In this document: piece after piece, positions 9,531 through 19,262 of the stretch | Position numbering within the stretch: position 1 is the stretch's first letter | Layout of the letters: each line of letters opens with the position of its first letter | NCBI GenBank assembly: GCA_021777055.1 | Contig: JAIQZO010000102.1 | Span: 1 to 64,000 of the forward strand | Length of the DNA stretch: 64,000 nt | Reading direction: 5' to 3' | DNA from: Candidatus Anammoxibacter sp. | GTDB taxonomy: Bacteria; Planctomycetota; Brocadiia; Brocadiales; Anammoxibacteraceae | Made by a program: the position numbers and the translations under genes | The notes under the pieces: generated by a model | What the model was told of the DNA's origin: nothing | Database searches by the model: none | Seen by the model: only the letters and a program-made list of their open reading frames with translations

Positions 9531-10616
9531 ATGAAAAAAGGAAAGAAAATTAGACAATTATTTTATGTTACTATAACGACATTTTTGTTATGTTCAGGTA
9601 TGCTTTTTTATAACAATGCCCTATGTGCAAAATGTAATGATATAGTTGAAACTACAAGTAACGTAGAAGTTGCCGGGGCTCAAACTGTTAAAGCTGTAAT
9701 AGATTTGACGGCAGGAGAATTAAACCTATCCGGAGGAGCGAATGCTTTAATGGAAGCAGAGTTTATTTCCAATCTTAATAACCCTGAACCTGAAGTTAAC
9801 TATGTTGTAAGTGGGACAGCAGGCGTGCTTACAGTTGAACAACCTATCACCAATAATCGTCGTCGTATACCTTTTCGTAAAAGATGTTTTAACCATGTTA
9901 ATGAATGGGATATAGGATTGAATAATAATATTCCTATAGATGTTGATCTAAAAACCGATTTCGGGAATTTAGATGTAAACCTTGATGGTAGTTCAATTTC
10001 TAATTTTATACTTGATATAAGCGCTGGAGATGCAGTACTTAATTTAACCAATACTCAATCTTTAGACAAAATTGACGTAAAACATGATTTCGGGAGTTTT
10101 GATGCAAATCTTACTGGTAGTTCAATTGCAGATTTCAAACTTGACCAAAGTTCCGGAGATATAATACTTAATTTAACCAATACGCAATCTCTGGACAAAG
10201 TTGACGTAAAACATGATTTTGGGAGTTTAGACGCAAACCTTAATAACAGTAACATTTCAGATTTACACCTCGACTCAAGTGCAGGGGATGCGATACTTGA
10301 TTTAAGCAATACGCAATCTCTTGATACTATTGATCTAAGGCATGATTTTGGGGACTTGAACATAAACCTAACTGGAGATAGGTCTACCGATCTCAACGCT
10401 AACATTGATTTATCCACAGGCGATATCTTTTTGAAGTTGCCGACAGACATAGGAGTTCAGGTTAAACTACCTGACAGTATAAGCGTTACAGTTATGCATG
10501 AAATGAATGAAAACAATGACAACACCATTACAAATAACGCATTTGGGTCATCGAATGTATCAATTTTTGTTGATATCGATCTTGATTTTGGAGAAGTTAC
10601 GTTAGACTTGGATTAA
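9531..10616 (+). CDS. secreted toast-rack-like (DUF2154-like) protein with ~43-aa tandem beta repeats
   Basis: ATG 9531 MKKGKKIRQLFYVTITTFLLCSGML signal peptide; repeats DVKHDFGSxDANLTGSSIADFxLDxSSGDxxLNLTNTQSLDK; ORF track start 9435 is probably too early. Confidence 0.7.
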   Translation: MKKGKKIRQLFYVTITTFLLCSGMLFYNNALCAKCNDIVETTSNVEVAGAQTVKAVIDLTAGELNLSGGANALMEAEFISNLNNPEPEVNYVVSGTAGVLTVEQPITNNRRRIPFRKRCFNHVNEWDIGLNNNIPIDVDLKTDFGNLDVNLDGSSISNFILDISAGDAVLNLTNTQSLDKIDVKHDFGSFDANLTGSSIADFKLDQSSGDIILNLTNTQSLDKVDVKHDFGSLDANLNNSNISDLHLDSSAGDAILDLSNTQSLDTIDLRHDFGDLNINLTGDRSTDLNANIDLSTGDIFLKLPTDIGVQVKLPDSISVTVMHEMNENNDNTITNNAFGSSNVSIFVDIDLDFGEVTLDLD

Positions 10617-10888
10617 TATGAATAGGTACTATCATCGCTTTGTTAAAAAACTTAACTACCATTTTGAGCTGAAGCAGTTTATATTACTCCGGCAAGTAAA
10701 TACGAGAATATGTTAAGAGCTTATCTTCTTATTGGAAAAGGCTTTACTCTCGGGCCAGCATAACCTAAATAGTTGCCGAATTAATAAGAGGGTTTGTGCT
10801 ACGACAGTATCAGACGATGATCATGAATTCTTTGCTGAATCAATCAATGGATAGTTGTCATTTGTTTTTATACGGATAGTAGATACAT

Positions 10889-11120
10889 TAAGGCACTATC
10901 TCCAAGATTACATCAACGATACATAATAATCCTTAAATTTATCATTAAGATGAAAAGCACTGAATAAAACTTCATTTACATTCCTGTCTTTGTATTTAAT
11001 GAAGACATTGTGTTTAACAAAACATTTTTATAGTTTGTAATATTTTTCTGATGAGGGTTACGAACTTCACAGTTTTGATAAAGCAACTTTCTACAAGACA
11101 GAATGGTTAATGGAGATATT
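10889..11120. repeat. copy 2 of the ~230-bp intergenic repeat (partner 8738-8973)
   Basis: Direct comparison with 8738-8973. Confidence 0.85.
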
Positions 11121-11164
11121 AATAATGCATTTGTTTCATTAGATAGGTAAATTCCTGTAGACGG

Positions 11165-11282
11165 CTTCAAATGTTTTTACTTAGGCAGTATAATTAAATA
11201 GCTGGTATATTTAACTACACTGTCTTAACTTGATAACCCATAACAGACATATACTTTAAGGCGTAAGCAGAAACATTTGAAG
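11165..11282 (+). promoter_or_regulatory. candidate structured leader upstream of the TonB receptor
   Basis: Perfect 12-bp outer stem CTTCAAATGTTT (11165-11176)/AAACATTTGAAG (11271-11282); nested gcagt/actgt and TTAAATA/TATTTAA stems. Confidence 0.4.
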
Positions 11283-11335
11283 TAAATCTGTATGATCGCA
11301 TGAGCGACAAATAAAAATAGATTATTCGTCCCTAG

Positions 11336-13576
11336 ATGGGTTATTATGTAAACATGAAAGCAGAAGTTGATGGGGAAAATATTCTATATCTTAATAAAAC
11401 GCAAACAAAGATTTTTATTGCCTGGTCGTATAGTGTGAAGTATTGGTCTCCGGTTTTATTCGCCATATTATTCATATTTACATTCGCAAAAGCTTATGGG
11501 GAATCAATGGTTAAGTTAGATCCGGTGACCCGTAAGCTTCTTGACATGGACCTAGCCGAGCTTCGCGATGTTCAAACATATACAGCTAGCCGAGGGTTAA
11601 CTTTTTTAGAGGAAGCCCCATCAGTAGTAACGGTGATCACGGCAGAGCAGATCGAACGGCAAGGATTGAAAAGCCTGTACGAGGTGCTAGCACGGGTTCC
11701 AGGTTTTTTTAACGCTACATCTTCTTTTTTAGAACCCATATCTAACAGAGGTTTTGTTCAAAACAGCAATACAAACTACCTGCTACTGGTAGACGGTCAT
11801 TCCCTTAACAATAATGCATCAGGTGCATTTCACAATCTCCACTTAATGCCAGGTCTTGACAGAGTAGCACGCATAGAAATCATTCGTGGCCCAGGTTCTA
11901 CTCTTTGGGGTAGTGACGCGGGCATGGGCATCATCCATATCTTTACCAGAGATGGTGCCGAGCTAGACCGGGGTAAGAACCCGTATGGCACAATAACCGG
12001 GAGTTATGACTATGAGGTTGACCACCAGCGCCATAACCTGCAGATTAACTATGGGAAACGCTTTAAGGATGGTGGACTTATGCTATCCGGCAACATCTTT
12101 AACAGTAGAGCTGAATGGACCAAGAGTTACATAGCCGGACAAAGGGATTTTGAGTTGCAGACCAGCCGTGTCATGAACATGTGGGACATGGAAGATAGTT
12201 ATGATCTTTATGCAAAGCTGAACTGGAAGGGTTGGGTACTGAAGGCCAGTGAGTTAGATTTTCGCACCTTCCACCCAGTAGACACCTCCATAGACGGGAT
12301 AAAAACAGGTTGGTGGACCAGCGAACGGCAGTGGATAGAGTTAAGTAATGAATGGAAATTTACACATAAATGGTCACTGCAGTGGCGCGTATACCATGAT
12401 GACTACAACGAAGAGAGGTCTTGGAAAATTAAAGACCAGTTTTTTTCTTCACAAAAAAAGCAACTAATGTCAAAAGGATTTGGAGGAGAGTCAATCTTTC
12501 ATTACCGCAGTGCAGATCATCATCTTCTATTTGGTGTTTCTGCGGACAGCAAGAAACTGGAAACCGAGACAGTTAGAATAGAAAGAAAAAGTGGTAATAA
12601 AAGTATACTAAATGAATGGCCTGACTTTACAGATCTAAACAGATCTATTTTTATTGAAGAGACTTACCGCGGCCTCAACAATTGGGTGTTTACACTTGGA
12701 TTGCGTTTCAACACTAACGAGCCAAGGGACCCAGACGATAAGTTTCTGCCACGTTTTGCGGTCTCCTATTTAATCAATGATGACTGGAGCATCAAATATG
12801 CCTTTAATACTGGCTATGTACCACCATCAGGGGAACAGAGACGAGGTGGCATACTACCATTTGGCACAGAGGTCCCACAAACTTTTCGTAAAGGGGCAGA
12901 TGAATCCCAGGAAAGCAATTCGCACGACCTGCAACTCTTTTACAACCACGAACGTAGTCGGGTCAATCTCACACTCTTTTACCAACGCTTCTTTGATCTG
13001 ATTCAATTTGCAGGATCAGGTCCGGTATCAGTAGGTGGTTTCAATAATGTTACTCTTATGGATACTAATATAGATGATATGATTTCCTGGGGATTTGAAC
13101 TAGAGGCGGAAACGGAGCTGTACGATGGTTTGCAATTGTATGGGAATTACTCCTTTGCCGAGGCCGAGTATCAGGAACGATTTGCAACATTTCAGGGCCA
13201 GGTGAGTTTGGATATCGTCGCCGGAGCAAGCATCGCCACCAAAGATCTCACCGTCACTGGCACACCGAAACACATCTGGAATTTGGGTTTGGACTGGGAA
13301 ATCAATGATCAGCTGGGGTTAAATATCCATTACCGAGGTTGGACTGATGCTTATGCCAAGAGCTCTGATCAGCCATCATTCAAACGCTTTGGAGCTGAAC
13401 ACTATGTGGACATGAATTTGCGATATAAGAACTTTCCAGCTAAAAACCTTACCATGTCCGCCTACATCAAAAATCTCTTTAACAATGAGGATAGCCTACC
13501 AAGCGGTGTTAACGAAGGTCAAATAGAGCCACAAAACGCAAGGCAGTTAGGTTTTAAATTCAGCTATAGGTTTTAG
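11336..13576 (+). CDS. TonB-dependent outer-membrane receptor
   Basis: Plug (APSVVTVITAEQIERQGLKSLYEVLARVPGF...IEIIRGPGSTLWGSDAGMGIIHIFTRDG) and C-terminal beta barrel ending LGFKFSYRF. Confidence 0.92.
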   Translation: MGYYVNMKAEVDGENILYLNKTQTKIFIAWSYSVKYWSPVLFAILFIFTFAKAYGESMVKLDPVTRKLLDMDLAELRDVQTYTASRGLTFLEEAPSVVTVITAEQIERQGLKSLYEVLARVPGFFNATSSFLEPISNRGFVQNSNTNYLLLVDGHSLNNNASGAFHNLHLMPGLDRVARIEIIRGPGSTLWGSDAGMGIIHIFTRDGAELDRGKNPYGTITGSYDYEVDHQRHNLQINYGKRFKDGGLMLSGNIFNSRAEWTKSYIAGQRDFELQTSRVMNMWDMEDSYDLYAKLNWKGWVLKASELDFRTFHPVDTSIDGIKTGWWTSERQWIELSNEWKFTHKWSLQWRVYHDDYNEERSWKIKDQFFSSQKKQLMSKGFGGESIFHYRSADHHLLFGVSADSKKLETETVRIERKSGNKSILNEWPDFTDLNRSIFIEETYRGLNNWVFTLGLRFNTNEPRDPDDKFLPRFAVSYLINDDWSIKYAFNTGYVPPSGEQRRGGILPFGTEVPQTFRKGADESQESNSHDLQLFYNHERSRVNLTLFYQRFFDLIQFAGSGPVSVGGFNNVTLMDTNIDDMISWGFELEAETELYDGLQLYGNYSFAEAEYQERFATFQGQVSLDIVAGASIATKDLTVTGTPKHIWNLGLDWEINDQLGLNIHYRGWTDAYAKSSDQPSFKRFGAEHYVDMNLRYKNFPAKNLTMSAYIKNLFNNEDSLPSGVNEGQIEPQNARQLGFKFSYRF

Positions 13577-13684
13577 ATGTTTTCAGCTAACGTGTAAGTT
13601 AGTCTAGGGATTAAAATCTTCAGTTTTTGTTTCGGAATTACACAATTATCAGAAAAATAAGCCTGCTAAGATAAGGATTACAAA

Positions 13685-14482
13685 ATGTCAAAAGATGTAG
13701 AACTGGCAAAGAAAAACAAATCGGTAAAAGACAGATCACATTTAAAAGTTCTGGTTGTTGATGATAACGCATTTAATTTACAATTACTAGATGATATGCT
13801 AACTAAAATTGGACATAATGTGTTTGTTGCAAGAGATGGGAAACGTGCAGTATCAATTTGTCAAAAAATGCGGTTGGATATTATCTTCATAGATATTTAT
13901 ATGCCGGAAATGGGTGGTTATGATGCGGTTAGATTAATACGTAAAATGGAATGTGACAGAGGAAAACGAACACCTATTGTTGCCGTAACTGCAGAAACCG
14001 TAAAAGGAACAGAAGAAGAGTGCTTAAAAGCAGGTATGGATGGTTATATTATTAAACCGGTAAAATTAAATGAACTTTTAAGAGTATTAGAGTTAGTTTC
14101 AAAAGAGCATTCTTCAGGAAAAGGTCTAAATATTAAAGAAGATGGCATAAAATCAATAACAAACAACAATATTATTAATCTTGAATCAACACCTATTTTA
14201 CGAGACGATCCCGTAAAATTAAAAGCCTATGTAAAATTGCTAATAGAAGATCTTAACAATATTATCTTAACGATGGAAAATGCAATTAGTAATATGAGTG
14301 CTGATGAACTAAAAAGGGCCGCCCATACAGCCAAGGGAATGGTAAAACACATTAAAAATGAACAGATGTTGACGATAATATGTGACCTGGAAAGTCTTGC
14401 TAACAATCGCAACATAAATGGAGCAAAGAAAAAATTGACCGGTTTTAAATTAGAGTTTAATAAGATTATGAATCTAGTATAA
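13685..14482 (+). CDS. response regulator with C-terminal Hpt-like domain
   Basis: VLVVDDNAFNLQLL..IIFIDIYMPEMGG..TAETVKG..GYIIKPV; C-terminal AHTAKGM resembles an Hpt phospho-accepting His. Confidence 0.82.
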   Translation: MSKDVELAKKNKSVKDRSHLKVLVVDDNAFNLQLLDDMLTKIGHNVFVARDGKRAVSICQKMRLDIIFIDIYMPEMGGYDAVRLIRKMECDRGKRTPIVAVTAETVKGTEEECLKAGMDGYIIKPVKLNELLRVLELVSKEHSSGKGLNIKEDGIKSITNNNIINLESTPILRDDPVKLKAYVKLLIEDLNNIILTMENAISNMSADELKRAAHTAKGMVKHIKNEQMLTIICDLESLANNRNINGAKKKLTGFKLEFNKIMNLV

Positions 14483-14509
14483 AACCTACCTCAAAGGAGT
14501 ACAATAATT

Positions 14510-15913
14510 TTGATAAGTGCAAAACAAACGCCTGCATTAAATATTCTTGCGGTTGACGATGTAAAGAGTGAGCTTTTCTTGATAGAGAACCAACTCAGAG
14601 AATGGAAATTCAATCCATTTACCGCACCTGATGGAACAAAAGCGCTTGAAATTTTGGGAAAAACCCATATAGACTTGATAATATCCGATCAAGTGATGAC
14701 GCAAATGGATGGGATAGAGTTATTAATTAATGTTAAGTCACTTTATCCTGATATTCCATTCATAATGTTGACCGCTTTTGGAACAATTGATAAAGGAGTC
14801 GAATCAATTAAAAAGGGAGCAGATGATTATATTCAAAAACCTTTTAATCCGGAAGAGTTGCTTGCTAAGATTAAAAAAGTAATGATTTTTTATGATTTGA
14901 ATAGATCAAACAAGAAACTTAAAAATCACCTTCTCGATCTTTACAGTTTTCAAAATATAGTTACAAGATCTTCTTCTATGAAGAAAGCCCTTAAATTAGC
15001 CGAAAAGGTTGTTCAAAGTACAAAAACAACCGTATGTATTATTGGGGAAAGCGGTACAGGAAAAGAGATAATGGCACGTGCGATTCATTTTGCAGGTTCA
15101 AAGATGGAAAATAGTTTTGTTGCTATAAATTGTGCTGGAATCCCGTCCGGACTTCTGGAGAGTGAGCTTTTTGGTAATATAAAAGGTGCATTTACAGGTG
15201 CAGATAAAGACCGTACAGGCAAATTTGGAACAGCCCGAGGTGGAACAATTTTATTGGATGAGATAGGAGACATGCCCCTTGATTTGCAACCCAAGATGCT
15301 ACGCGTCATTCAAGAGCGTGTTTACGAAAGAATAGGATCAAATGATTTGCTAAAAGCTGATTGCCGAATTATTACAGCAACACATAGGGACCTTGACAAG
15401 CTTGTAAAAGATGGTCTGTTTCGCGAGGATCTTTTTCACCGTATTAACTTGTTTCCAATAATACTCCCCCCACTGAGAGAACGAAAAGAAGATATACCAT
15501 TTCTGGCAAATCATTTCTTAGAAAAATTGAGGAAGGAATTGGGAAAGTCACTTCCGGGTATATCACAAAAAGCAATGGACCAGTTAGTAGATTATCATTG
15601 GCCCGGAAATGTTCGTGAACTTAAAAACTGCATTGAACGAGCCGCCATCCTTGCAGAAGATGAATTAATAAATCCGTCACACATGCATATATGCACGACG
15701 CCTTCCCAGATTGATAACAAAATAAACGATAAAATCAAAGGTATCATAAATATTTCAGTTAAACCAGAAGAATTCTCATTAGATAAAATTATTAACAAAA
15801 CATTAAAGATAGCGCTTAATAGATGCAACAATAATAAATCACAAGCAGCAGAACTTCTTAAGGTTGATAGAAGGATATTTTATAGAAAAAACATTAAGCT
15901 ACCAAAATACTAG
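14510..15913 (+). CDS. NtrC-family sigma54-dependent response regulator
   Basis: Receiver domain; AAA+ GESGTGKE and GAFTGA motif ([12 protein letters not shown]); Fis-type HTH at C-terminus. Confidence 0.95.
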   Translation: MISAKQTPALNILAVDDVKSELFLIENQLREWKFNPFTAPDGTKALEILGKTHIDLIISDQVMTQMDGIELLINVKSLYPDIPFIMLTAFGTIDKGVESIKKGADDYIQKPFNPEELLAKIKKVMIFYDLNRSNKKLKNHLLDLYSFQNIVTRSSSMKKALKLAEKVVQSTKTTVCIIGESGTGKEIMARAIHFAGSKMENSFVAINCAGIPSGLLESELFGNIKGAFTGADKDRTGKFGTARGGTILLDEIGDMPLDLQPKMLRVIQERVYERIGSNDLLKADCRIITATHRDLDKLVKDGLFREDLFHRINLFPIILPPLRERKEDIPFLANHFLEKLRKELGKSLPGISQKAMDQLVDYHWPGNVRELKNCIERAAILAEDELINPSHMHICTTPSQIDNKINDKIKGIINISVKPEEFSLDKIINKTLKIALNRCNNNKSQAAELLKVDRRIFYRKNIKLPKY

Positions 15914-15975
15914 ATGCTGGATGCTAGATGCTAGATGCTGGATTCTGGATTCTGGATTCTGGATCTTGAATTCTG
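15912..15975. repeat. 7-bp-period degenerate tandem array (TAGATGC/TGGATTC)
   Basis: tagatgc tggatgc tagatgc tagatgc tggattc tggattc tggattc tggatct tgaattc. Confidence 0.9.
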
Positions 15976-16069
15976 CCAAATAGTTCGATTTCTAATTTTT
16001 TGACAATATACCACATGTAAAAGAGATGAATTCAATTTTAGATATAACGTTTTAAGACTTTTGATTAAA

Positions 16070-16190
16070 TTATCAAGTAACAAGCAACAAGCATCAAGTA
16101 TCAAGCATCAAGTATCAAGCATCAAGCATCAAGTAACAAGCATCCATCATCTTGTCTCTTGCAATTTACTTAACAAGATTGAGAAACAAG
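16070..16190. repeat. 7-bp-period array (ATCAAGY) with inverted partner arm
   Basis: atcaagt aacaagc aacaagc atcaagt atcaagc atcaagt atcaagc atcaagc atcaagt aacaagc then inverted atcttgt ctcttgc. Confidence 0.85.
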
Positions 16191-16355
16191 ACACTACGAA
16201 TCCCAAATTATTTCAATCTGTTTATATTTATCTCATTTTAGGTTGCGACCCCTTGGACAGCCTGACGTTTTTCTAAGAATTCAACAACTTCTTCACATAG
16301 ATACTCATTAAGAAATGTTTGAATCTTGTCTATAATATACGTTACCACTATCCTA

Positions 16356-16591
16356 TATAGTATTACTCTATAAAAACTTCTTTTTTAAAAAGATTTTGTA
16401 GTTTTATGTAATACAGAATTCTGGAACCAGGAGCAAGGAGTCAGTAAATCAAAAAGTAAGGGTCGACAAACAGATATAATTTGTATCTATTTCCATTAAT
16501 TAACATAGTGAAATAACTACAAATCTATGCCTTATTCTGACTTCTGTCTCCTGACTCCTGTATTTCAAATTTGGTTGCGGCTTTGCCGCTT
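16356..16591. repeat. interspersed foldback element A
   Basis: TATAGTATTAC...taaaaacttcttttttaaaaagattttgtag...gaattctggaaccaggagcaaggagtcag / ctgacttctgtctcctgactcctgtattt...ggttgcggctttgccgc. Confidence 0.85.
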
Positions 16592-16864
16592 TATAGTATT
16601 ACACTGTAAAAACGTGTTTTTTTGAAAGAAAATTTTACCGTGCATTGTTAAATTATTTGAAACGGTATAGTTACTGGATGCTTGATCCTAGAAGCTAGAT
16701 AATTTATTGTGCTATCTTAAAATGTTATATCTTAGATTGAGTTTGGCTCTTTTTCATATTACATCTTGAAAAAAACTAGAAATCTAACTGATTGCCAGTA
16801 TCCAGTATCTAGAATTCAGTATCCGGCATCTAGTTTTTTGGTTGCGGCTTTGCCTCTTTATGAT
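16592..16864. repeat. interspersed foldback element B (subtype with TACTGGATRC arms), abutting A
   Basis: tatagtattac...gaaagaaaattttaccgtgcattgttaa...tactggatgcttgatcctagaagctagataattt / ccagtatccagtatctagaattcagtatccggcatctag...ggttgcggctttgcc. Confidence 0.85.
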
Positions 16865-16913
16865 ATTGTTTTTGCAATATAACATACATTGAAAATTACC
16901 ATTCACTTTTTTT

Positions 16914-16930
16914 TGGTACACCGCTTGCAA
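16914..16930 (+). promoter_or_regulatory. sigma54 -24/-12 promoter
   Basis: TTGGTACACCGCTTGCAAT with GG(16915-16916)-N10-GC(16927-16928). Confidence 0.75.
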
Positions 16931-16985
16931 TACATAAAATTGGGTTAGATTATTTTTTTATCTTATTTAGTAAAGGTAGAAATTT

Positions 16986-19166
16986 ATGAAGAATGGTTTT
17001 CTTTTAACAATTCTTATTTTACTTTCCAGTAGCATTGCATATGCTCAAATAATGGGAGATGAACAGGATATTCCTGAAAATTTTCATGCCCGTTATGATC
17101 AACATTTTAGAGACTCCTATAATATTCAAACTGCAATCTCAAAAAAATTAGATTCTCGTATCGATAAAAGATGGATAAAAGTGCATTTAGATATTGCAAC
17201 CTTGCGTCCTCGTTTGATATCTTTTCAAAGAGCTGGCGTGAAGTCAATGCTTCCATTAATAGATTTGCCCCGAGAAGACGGCATTCGCCTCATTAAAGAA
17301 CTTAAGGGTCTATGGGATTTGACTGACACAGATATAGAAAATATCAAAGTGAAATCAGTTAGCCGTAAAGGATTAAATGTAACCCGTTTGATTCAACGTA
17401 TTAATGGCGTAGATGTATTTGGTTCGGAAACTTCGATTGCTTTTAATAAAGACAGGCAGGTAGTTTCTTTATCCGGACAATTTTTTTGTGGGAGCGATTC
17501 TTTTTCCCATTTAAACCCAGTAGTAAACAATACTTTTACAGAAAAGGCGATAGTAAAATCTATATTTGACCTGACAAATATTTCTTTAAAAGAATCTGAT
17601 TTTCATTATGTCAAAACAGCTGGCCAGTATCGATTTTATAAATTCAAACCCCGTCTAAGAAAAAGAAATTTACAATTTCAACGTTTGATTAGGGTCAAAG
17701 ATGTGATATTCCCATTAGGTGGAGAGGTCTTCATTCCAGGATATTACATGGAGTTATGGATTGATAATTATCCCGCATTTAGCTATATCAGAGAATCAAA
17801 TGAAAAAGCCCAACTGTTATTTAGAAAAAATCTTACTGCTTCAGAAGCGTTCAAGTATAGAGTATACAACACAGGAAACGAAATATTTCGACCTGAGGAT
17901 GGCCCCGCACCTGGTTCACCTCACCCTACAGGGGAAGCAGATGGTTTTCAGGCGCCAACGATTCAAGAAAAACTTATAGAAATAGAAAGCCTTCTTCCGG
18001 GAGACCCTTGGCTTCCACCGGGTGCAGAAACTACCATAGGGAACAACTGCTTTGCCTTTGCTAATTTAAAAAGATTTGATAGATTTAATTTTTTTCGCGG
18101 TGATGTTATAGGTGAAATCAGTGAGCCTGGTACTTTTGACTATGTTTATGACCATAGTAAAAATTCCGATGATCCGGTAAATCTACAAAGTAGCGTCGTA
18201 GGGATGTTTTTTCATGTTAATTGGCTTCATGACAGATGGTATGAGGCGGGATTTGACGAAGCTTCAGGAAATGCACAAGAGGTTAATTATGGGCGTGGAG
18301 GATTAGGTGGAGACCCAATTATTGCCCGAGGAAATGATTTTAGAGGAACAAATAACGCTTTTATGTCCACAGGTGCAGATGGTGAAAGTCCTGCAATGCA
18401 TATGTTTGAATTTCGTAGCGAAGAGTTCCCAGATGTACCAAGCCGCACAAGCAACCATGAAGCCATTGTTACTTTTCATGAGATGGGACATTATATCACT
18501 AACCGCCTTGTGGGAGATGGATCTGGATTGATTAACAATCAATGGGCCGCAATGGGTGAGGGTTGGGGAGATTTTTTTGCCTTAAGTATGACATCTCAGA
18601 GTTCAGACGACTTTGAAAATGGAGTATACGCGGCGGGTGGCTGGCCTGATTTCCTATTATCTGAAGGATTTACAGATAATTACTATTTCTCAATCAGACG
18701 TTATCCTTACTCGGCAGATATGTCAAAAAACCCTCTTACTTTCAAGCATATAAGCAATGGTGTCGCCTTACCAAGTACAAGTGAAGTTCCTCGTAATCCA
18801 GGTGCTCCATCTGGCCCTCGTAGCAACAGCGAAGTTCACAATGCTGGTGAAATATGGTGCTCAGCGCTATGGGAAGTATTTGTTAATCTTGTTAAGAAAC
18901 ATGAACATTCCGAAGCGGAACGACGGATGCTCACATACGTTATTGGTGGGTTAAGAATTACACCTTCTAGCCCCACTTTTATTGAGGCACGGGACGCAAT
19001 CATCAGTGCTGCAACAGCTTTAAACCCTGAAGATCTTCCTGAAATATGGAAAGGTTTTGCCAAAAGAGGCATGGGTGTTGACGCAGTTGCTCCACCATCA
19101 AACTCTAGAAACTTAAGAAACGTAGTAGAAAGTTTCGAGATTCCTAGCGATATATTAGATAATTGA
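16986..19166 (+). CDS. secreted M36 fungalysin-type zinc metallopeptidase
   Basis: Signal peptide; HEMGHYITNRLVGDGSG (HExxH) followed by GEGWGDFFAL. Confidence 0.9.
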   Translation: MKNGFLLTILILLSSSIAYAQIMGDEQDIPENFHARYDQHFRDSYNIQTAISKKLDSRIDKRWIKVHLDIATLRPRLISFQRAGVKSMLPLIDLPREDGIRLIKELKGLWDLTDTDIENIKVKSVSRKGLNVTRLIQRINGVDVFGSETSIAFNKDRQVVSLSGQFFCGSDSFSHLNPVVNNTFTEKAIVKSIFDLTNISLKESDFHYVKTAGQYRFYKFKPRLRKRNLQFQRLIRVKDVIFPLGGEVFIPGYYMELWIDNYPAFSYIRESNEKAQLLFRKNLTASEAFKYRVYNTGNEIFRPEDGPAPGSPHPTGEADGFQAPTIQEKLIEIESLLPGDPWLPPGAETTIGNNCFAFANLKRFDRFNFFRGDVIGEISEPGTFDYVYDHSKNSDDPVNLQSSVVGMFFHVNWLHDRWYEAGFDEASGNAQEVNYGRGGLGGDPIIARGNDFRGTNNAFMSTGADGESPAMHMFEFRSEEFPDVPSRTSNHEAIVTFHEMGHYITNRLVGDGSGLINNQWAAMGEGWGDFFALSMTSQSSDDFENGVYAAGGWPDFLLSEGFTDNYYFSIRRYPYSADMSKNPLTFKHISNGVALPSTSEVPRNPGAPSGPRSNSEVHNAGEIWCSALWEVFVNLVKKHEHSEAERRMLTYVIGGLRITPSSPTFIEARDAIISAATALNPEDLPEIWKGFAKRGMGVDAVAPPSNSRNLRNVVESFEIPSDILDN

Positions 19167-19236
19167 AAACTGTCGTGAAGATCAAATATATATAGTACAA
19201 CTTTGTAACAGTTCAGCAAAACCCAGGCCCCCCCCT

Positions 19237-19262
19237 AAATCCCCTCTTTTTAGAGGGGATTT
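19237..19262. terminator. hairpin downstream of the M36 peptidase
   Basis: aaatcccctc ... gaggggattt perfect 10-bp stem. Confidence 0.6.

Noticed and set aside
15912-16200. CRISPR-like array of short repeats
   Set aside because: Units are 7 bp with no spacers; not a CRISPR. No CRISPR array or cas gene was seen in the window
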